This document shows positions 58,278 to 64,000 of a DNA stretch of 64,000 nucleotides, in pieces. Source of the DNA: Metellina segmentata (taxonomy: Eukaryota; Arthropoda; Arachnida; Araneae; Tetragnathidae); NCBI GenBank assembly GCA_947359465.1, contig OX375876.1:120833444-120897443 (forward strand). The letters run 5' to 3'. The position numbers and the translations under genes were made by a program. Position 1 is the first letter of the stretch; each line of letters begins with the position of its first letter. The notes beneath the pieces are model-generated. The model made no database searches. It was not told the origin of the DNA and was given only the letters and a program-made list of their open reading frames with translations.

Positions 58278-58893
58278 TTAACCTTTTGACTACGGCTATA
58301 GATGTAACAAGCGCTATTCTTTCGTGGCGCAATTTTTATAACTTTAAGGCCCGGTGCACACATCCGGTTTTTCAACGTACGGCGCCGCTGCCGCAATGCA
58401 AGTGCGGTCTAAGGTACATTAGATCTAATGGAGCAGTGCACACATGCCTCAAACGCCGCTGGAGCGACGCACGTCCAACTTGCATGCAATTTGTACCGCA
58501 GTTCCTCACGGTGCCGCACGATCGTCGCACATGAGTCTCCGTTCTGAAGTACCTTGTTTTCATAAACAAATGGAATATAAATAATGACTAATAAATGGGT
58601 GCATCCAGTAACGTCTATTTTGTTTCAAAGTACACTTTTTTTACACCAAGTAAGCGAAATATACACGTATTCTTCGATAGAATGTTTATCGCAAATGGCT
58701 CGAAATGAGTTCGTGCGTCATTTCACGGTTATGTGTGCATAGTTGGGCTTCGGTGCCGCACGTTGAAAAACCGGATGTGTGCACTGGGCCTTAAGGCACA
58801 ACAGCTCTAACAGCCGTAATCTAAATTCCTTCTTGGCGGGATTCTTATATATTTCAAGGTTCAACAGCTATACCACCGTAGTCAAAAGTTAAA
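58278..58893. mobile_element. TTAA-flanked MITE family E (copy 2), interrupted
   Basis: The ends are TTAACCTTTTGACTACGG (58278) and CCGTAGTCAAAAGTTAA (58893), matching copy 1 at 10812-11009. Without the nested element it is about 170 bp. Confidence 0.75.
58348..58790. mobile_element. TTAA-flanked MITE nested in family E, 443 bp
   Basis: About 39 bp of near-perfect inverted termini begin GGCCC(G/A)GTGCACACATCC and continue GGTTTTTCAACGT(A/G)CGGC. TTAA lies on both sides (58344-58347 and 58791-58794). The interior is CpG-rich and repeats the GTGCACACAT and CGCTGC(C/G) themes. There is no transposase frame. Confidence 0.93.
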
Positions 58894-59540
58894 CACAATT
58901 TTAGAAGCAAATCCATTTAGAGTCCTGGAAACATTACGGTTGGTTGTTACAAGCATTACGTTCTGTTTTATTCAAAATAATAATCAAGACAACCATCCGA
59001 GTATTGACTTCACTGCCTTTTCAAAACTTTTTGTACCCAAAGTCATGATGACGCATCCCATTGAAGCATTGTCGCTGACACCATCGGTGCTAATGGAGGA
59101 GAACAGAGCAGATCTCGATTTTTATTCACACTCTGCCATTATCGGATCAGTTCCCCCTCAGCAAATCCCCGAATCGTATTGCGGAAGGCATAATCGTATC
59201 ATTAAGATTCCCTCATCCTGTGTGCATTGAATCGGCGATAATCGTCCCGATACACCTGGGCCCGCCCCCTCTAGCAGCAAAACGCACTAATTGCGTTGCC
59301 AGGAATAATCCTCCTCAACTCTCCTTCGTTTTCGTGAAATCCTATTTTCCAACTGCAAGTCTTCGGGTCTTAAACAACGCGCCTACAGGATCTGGAGAGG
59401 ACGGAAAAAACTCTCCAGACTGAGATGAAGGTAGTGATCCTGATTAAGGTGTTACCTTCATTAAAAGTTTTAAGTCTTCTTAGCAGAAGTAAGAAGGTGA
59501 AAAAAAGGTCCGGATCCTTTTATGTAATTTATGCGCTTAG
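58894..59540. other. CpG-bearing unique island (58990-59440)
   Basis: A GC-richer block with frames of 96 and 67 codons (58940-59423) and no recognised domain. It grades into copy 1 of the duplication at 59.55 kb. Confidence 0.4.
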
Positions 59541-60415
59541 GACTTTGCAGGAATCAGTCGCTGTTTTGCGGGGTAGAGCTCTTGGTAATTGCCTGTTTAC
59601 AGTCGACTGGAGAGGTATCGGCTCTTGCGAAGGACAACTGGATGGCAAAAAAAAGTGTGTTTCTTCGGGATAGTTAATACGGATCTGCTTGCATGTACAT
59701 AAATAAAGTAAAAACCCGAGGTCTAGTGATTCTTGCACGGTATATCAGGTAATGAGTTTCGTTTTCATGAATACTTTTTGTATGACTCAAAAGCAAGAAT
59801 GAACACTTGAATAATAAGGTGAATACTCGATTAATTCGTTCATGTTTTTTGTATTGAAGTGGGGCTAATAATATAATGTAGAAATAATCGTTTTCTATTT
59901 TTGAGTCAGGATTGGGGAAATAGTTGTTTTAGGAAAAGGCAAATGTATCGAATAAATTTGAAGAGTAAATTGCATGATTATTATCCCGTTATATTTTTCG
60001 ATTCATCTGAATTTTAGAATTTGCATAAAACGGTTGCTGTTTGTGGGGTAGAGTACTTGATAATTACCTATTTGTGGGGTAGAGTACTTGGTAATTCCTT
60101 GTTTGTGGGGTAGAGTACTTGATAATTGCCTGTTTGTAGTCATCTGGAGAGGTATCGGCTCTTTTGAAAGGCAACCGGATGGCAAACAATTATTATGTGT
60201 TTCTTCAGGATAGTTAATACGGATTGGCTTGCATGTACATAAATAAAGTAAAGAGGGGACTAGTGATTTTTCGGTGGTACATCAGATTATCAGGTAATGG
60301 GTTTTGTTTCCTTGAATACTTTTTGCAAAACTCAAATCTAAGAATGAATACTCGAAAAATACTCGACGAGCCTCTGTTCATGTTCTTCGTATTGAAGTTA
60401 ATATGGATCGAATTA
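59541..60415. repeat. ~330-bp direct duplication, ~480-bp spacing, with asymmetric CpG loss
   Basis: Copy 1 (about 59557-59865) and copy 2 (about 60033-60400) share CTGGAGAGGTATCGGCTCTT, GGATAGTTAATACGGAT, GCTTGCATGTACATAAATAAAGTAAA and GAATACTTTTTG. Copy 1 keeps CGs (CAGTCGCTG, TTGCGGGG, AGTCGACT, CTTCGGGA) that read TG or CA in copy 2. At the start of copy 2 a 31-bp unit (TTTGTGGGGTAGAGTACTTG) is repeated at 60040, 60071 and 60102. Confidence 0.88.
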
Positions 60416-60418
60416 CAA

Positions 60419-60740
60419 TGTGCATAAATTAAGTAAACCAATTGGATTACAAGATTCAGTGATTCTGGATGTTTATTGGAGAACCAAGAGCTAGTTACGA
60501 TGTGCATAAATTAGGTAAACCAATTGGATTACAAGATCCGGTGATTCTGGATGTTTATTGGAGAACCAAGTGCTAGTTACGATGTGCATAAAGTAGGTAA
60601 ACCAATTGGATTACAAGATCCAGTGATTCTGGATGTTTATTGGAGAACCAAGTGCTAGTTACGATGTGCATAAATTAGTTAAATCAATTGTATTACAAAA
60701 TCCAGTGATTCTGGATGTTTATTGGACAAGCAAGTAATGA
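60419..60740. repeat. Minisatellite, 82-bp unit x 4
   Basis: TGTGCATAAATTAGGTAAACC starts at 60419, 60501, 60583 and 60665, exactly 82 bp apart, with few differences between units. Confidence 0.95.
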
Positions 60741-61050
60741 TTTTTGTGTTTCGCTAAATACTTTTTGTATGAATTTGAAGTAGGCATTCGGAATCTAACT
60801 GTGGCAGCATGACTTTGGAGGGTTTTCAGCTAGACATTTTATTTATGTATAACACCTCTAAAGGCAAACAAAACAGTGTTCTATATTTTTGGATAATTGT
60901 ATTTCATTAAGAGGCATTAAATCAATTTTTGTGAATACAGATGATATATTCAATACAAGTTAATTGAAATAAACTATGTGAAGTATGAGAAACTTCACAT
61001 TGTCAGTACGAGATATAAGCAATCAATTAAAGTTTTGTGAATCTGCTTAT
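60741..61050. other. AT-rich DNA, no gene seen
   Basis: Nothing recognised. Confidence 0.4.
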
Positions 61051-61980
61051 ATCGGATCGCAATTCATTACGAGGCGCCAAAAAACGCAATCCAAGGAGTT
61101 CAAACATCTGCTACATTTTCACCCAACCTTAACCTTGAAATTGCAATCCAAAGTTCCACCCTCCCCTCACCAAACCACAGCAAAACTCCCTCCTCCGGAA
61201 TGCCACCTTGCACTGCTCCGGTAAATCACGGACACCTCACCTTGGAAGGAGCGAGAGAAACTCAGGGCCGTATCGCACGTAAACCTATAAAACTAATTTT
61301 TCGTGAAAGATTTATACCTGTTCCATTTATCTAATGGCACGGACTAATTTACGCGGCACTAGGGACATAAAAGTTACACATCAAATTCCATTCCTGAGCA
61401 CGGTGCCAGAATGATGCATCGCCAGTGACTACTCACCGGGCGGCTGCCATATTTCAATGTGCCGTAAGTGACAAGACAAATATGTGGACCCGAACAACGC
61501 TATTGAAACTTCTCTGGCGAAAAATTCCCATATTTTACATCCCCCATCCTGCTCCCAAAGCAACCAATAAGACGGCCCGGGTGAAGTGGAAGAGGTTTTG
61601 AAATGTTTCCAAGAGGACTCGCAACTGATAAATTCGTGTGAATGCTGCCGCTGCTTTCCCAAGGTGGGAAGGAGGATTTTGACTTATTTTTCCTTTCCCT
61701 TTAGTGTAATCCTTGGATTCGAGCGTGGCCGGTTTAGGGAATGTTAAAGTAGCAATGATAGTTTCTTACTATTTCTTTGGTATACTTATATCGCAGGGAA
61801 TAATTAGCTCTAAGGCCTTGGTGAGAGAGTTAGTGTGAGATCACTACCCCTTGCTGCAACCGAAAGGCCTAGGGTGCTTTTGAGAAAGAGTGCGGGGAAA
61901 AGAGGGACTTTGTGTTGGAAATCCTTTTGGGATTTTCCCTTGTATGTTCGTATCCTACCGGCTGCGCCAAATAGTTGTTG
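61051..61980. other. CpG-bearing unique island (61051-61660)
   Basis: This is non-repetitive, GC-richer sequence with ATTA and TTTACGCGGC-type stretches and no coding domain. 61680-61980 is unassigned. Confidence 0.4.
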
Positions 61981-62385
61981 GATTATTTTTGGTTTGATTT
62001 GATGAAATGTTGTTGTTGTCGTGCGGGCCATATATGGCCCGATTGGGGGTGCCATTGCCTCGGAGTGTTGGTCTTCTTCATGCATGACACATCCGTTTTA
62101 CAGGAAAGTCCCTTTCACTCACACCTATCTTAATTTAGATCCCAATCAGAGGCCGATAACCCCCTGATCAGGTACCCCCAGAGGTATTGATTTGGTATGG
62201 GAACATGGGGGACTTTGTGACCAAGAACTATTTAACTTGCCCCAGCCACCATTAGCGAACACGACGGTCTTTAGCCAGGTCCAAGCGCCGATCACGCAAC
62301 CATCAGACTTGCAGGCTCCGCTGAGGACAGAACCCACAACCCTTCCTATGCGAGCCCGACGCAATACTGACTGAGCTATCTATTT
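61981..62385 (-). mobile_element. tRNA-derived SINE, family B-like
   Basis: On the minus strand the head on the right reads ATAGCTCAGTCAGTATTGCGTCGGGCTCGCATAGG then GTTGTGGGTTCTG. These are good A- and B-box matches and a plausible anticodon arm. The tail on the left has GGGCCATATATGGCCCG followed by ACAACAACAACA. Confidence 0.7.
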
Positions 62386-62488
62386 GATGAAATGGCAGCA
62401 CAGATTAGAAAAGGCGTGAGTTTCGAGTGCCGCACGTTTATTTCTACAGTAGACGAGGACAAGCATCATAAATAACAGATAGTATGTA

Positions 62489-63625
62489 CAGGGTGGCAAA
62501 GTGGGTAATGTTTGAAACGAATAGAAATTAAATTTCAAAACACATAAAAGGGATGAAAAGATTTTAATGATATATATCGAAATTAAATAGTGGACACTTA
62601 ATGATAAAGAGGTTGAAAGTGACCGTCTTATTTAACAAGGACAGCAGTGAGGCGATTCAGAAATCCATCCATCACGCGTGAACAGACTTCGATGTCAATC
62701 GTGTCGACTGCAGTTGTAACGACAGTTTTCAATTCAGGAAGTGTCTTAGCACTTGTCTGCCACACTTTGCTCTTCAAATAACCCAACACGAAGGTTTAAA
62801 TCCGGGGAATAGGGCGGCCATTCAATACTACCTTGTAAGTGCGATGGGTAATCCAACCAATAATTCCACCGTGAAAATACTCATTGGGCACTTCGAAAAT
62901 TTCCGTTGTACGATGTGGTCTTGCACCATCCTGCATAAACCAATGACCATGGACCAAGTCATTACCGTGAAGAAAATGTATTCACTCCCCGTCCGGAAAC
63001 TGTCTTTATTTTGTAGCGTTAAAAGTGCCGTTGATGAAAACTGGGCCATACACACATCATGGGAGGATATTGCGCACCACACAAGAAATTACCTACTGTA
63101 ATGATCGCGCACCAAGTTTGGCCTCACTTGATCGCAGCTAGCGCCATCTATTAGACTTTTGTGTGGACATCTTTGGAAATGAGATTGCTGATGATATGGC
63201 GAAGAGAGGCTCGGTGGAACTGTCTGCATCAGGAAAATCAAGGACTTAAAGGTGTAGAGGGTTCCCCAACCCATGGATGGTATCGGAGGGACGGTCTAGG
63301 TGGATCAATTGGCCTTTCTTGTGATAGAGTCGACCAGATGGCGCTGTCTAGATTTGCTAGTGATCACTCGCGGGGCTGGTTTTAGAACCATGGTATCAAA
63401 AGGTTCCGGTATGCTCTAAATGTGATGAGGAGAGTGCATCGCCAGAGCACATCCTCTCTTGTCTCCAGCTCTCAAGGGAGTTTTTTGAGAAGGGTCCTTT
63501 GCAGGTCCTTGACTTTTGAGGGTGTGGGGACTCGTGGATGCTGTTCAGCTGTCGCTAGTCCGTGAAGAACTAGTAACAACAACTTAGACCTTTCTTTTTC
63601 AAACATTACCCGCTGGGCCACCCTG
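62489..63625 (-). mobile_element. Mariner-like transposon relic carrying a LINE fragment
   Basis: The inverted termini CAGGGTGGC..AG.GGGTAATGTTTGAAA (left from 62489, right ending 63625) are each followed outward by TA. The minus frame at 62828-63082 encodes MWCAISSHDVCMAQFSSTALLT..., then GLCRMVQDHIVQRKFSKC. This matches the V.VWCGISSHGV.GP and W.MQDGA.PH blocks around the second catalytic Asp of mariner-like transposases, though the DGA is degraded to VQDH. A decayed PPYSPDLN-like segment follows (about 62800). The N-terminal half is displaced by LINE sequence at 63130-63590. Confidence 0.8.
63130..63595 (+). pseudogene. LINE 3' end: RNase H tail and cysteine motif
   Basis: The frame at 63161 gives VDIFGNEIADDMAKRGSVELS, the C-terminal part of a LINE RNase H (conserved GNE.AD). 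It is followed by WYRRDGLGGSIGLSCDRVDQMALSRFASDH. A stop and frame change come next, then CSKCDEESASPEHILSCL in another frame (63410-63465), the C-x2-C...H...C tail. It ends near GTGAAGAACTAGTAACAACAAC, a typical 3' end. It is 5'-truncated, related to but distinct from the copy at 42.2-43.0 kb, and lies inside the mariner-like element. Confidence 0.78.
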
Positions 63626-63689
63626 TACAAGAATAATTGAGGATTAATATAACGGAGCAGGGGACACACATATAGTCATAGTGAGTGGG

Positions 63690-64000
63690 GAGGTCAGGAA
63701 AGCCCTGGGTGCTGATTCCACTAGGGAATATTGCACCAAACCCCATTGTTTTTAGACACTCCTGTCAAAGAAAGCCAGATTCCTTAAGAAAGGCTTGACA
63801 GGTTCTTCATGAATTGTATCAAGTTCTGTTCCAAGACCTAGACTTGAGTGCCTTATGTGAAGCAGAGCTTCGCATTCAAAAACTATATGGTGGGCTGTTT
63901 CCTACACCATATTGCATTTCCTGCATAGAGGTTCTTCTTTAAAGATTATCATCCTATGAAGGTGTTTTCTTAGGTGATAATGGCCTGTGAGAAATCCAAC
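63690..64000 (-). pseudogene. LINE ORF2 C-terminal fragment, cut by the window edge
   Basis: Minus-strand translation gives GFLTGHYHLRKHLHRM, then EEPLCRKCNMV, stop, ETAHHIVFECEALLHIRHSSLG. This is the C-terminal LTGH...C-x2-C...E.A.HI.FEC motif of Jockey-type LINE ORF2 proteins. Only the tail is inside the window. A stop replaces one residue before ETAHH and another occurs downstream, so it is decayed. Confidence 0.75.

Overview
The window looks like intergenic or intronic DNA of an arthropod. It is AT-rich, has no convincing host exon, and is packed with eukaryotic transposable elements: a CsRn1-type Gypsy retrotransposon, Tc1/mariner relics, hAT and TTAA-target elements, Helitron-like DNA, tRNA-derived SINEs and LINE 3' ends. 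The style of the LINE RNase H tails suggests an arachnid such as a spider, but this is a low-confidence guess made from memory of family style. There is no bacterial or organellar gene content and no CRISPR.

Layout. 0-7 kb: a minus-strand mariner-like transposase relic, a 1.1 kb hAT-type non-autonomous element with an 8-bp target duplication, a CpG-bearing island (3.4-4.2 kb), SINE debris, and a tandem array of a composite SINE with a ~420-bp period. 7-19 kb: a TG microsatellite, a Tc1 relic, a TTAA-type MITE, two Helitron-like copies, an AT microsatellite inside a perfect inverted repeat, and a degenerate ~415-bp tandem array. 19-21.5 kb: two ~310-bp inverted repeats around a decayed transposase-like gene that I recognise only as an unnamed arthropod family. 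22.5-25 kb: SINEs, one split by a 533-bp hAT element. 25.46-30.08 kb: a complete minus-strand Gypsy/Ty3 element with two identical 217-bp LTRs, a 4-bp CATT target duplication, PBS, PPT, and gag and pol open frames joined at an A AAA AAC slippery site. 30.4-31.6 kb: a second TTAA element. 33-43 kb: CpG islands, several full-length SINEs, a 4 x ~275-bp array and a LINE RNase H tail. 44-50 kb: a deleted Tc1 element, a mariner C-terminal relic, a 30-bp palindrome, and a full-length mariner split by a TTAA element. 50-64 kb: a ~450-bp tandem duplication, a 554-bp hAT, a second copy of the first Tc1 family, a TTAA MITE nested inside another TTAA MITE, minisatellites, a mariner-like element carrying a LINE fragment, and a truncated LINE at the window edge.

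How it fits together. Only the Gypsy element looks intact. Identical LTRs and intact frames mean it is young. All other coding sequence is decayed. The non-repetitive part consists of about ten GC-richer, CpG-retaining islands separated by AT-rich, CpG-poor DNA. Three local duplications next to such islands share one pattern: the copy in or beside the island keeps its CpGs, and the outer copies have lost them by CpG to TpG/CpA changes. That points to germline methylation of the desert and protection or constraint of the islands, which may be cis-regulatory. Four sequence-unrelated element families all use TTAA targets, and several nested insertions give a relative history.
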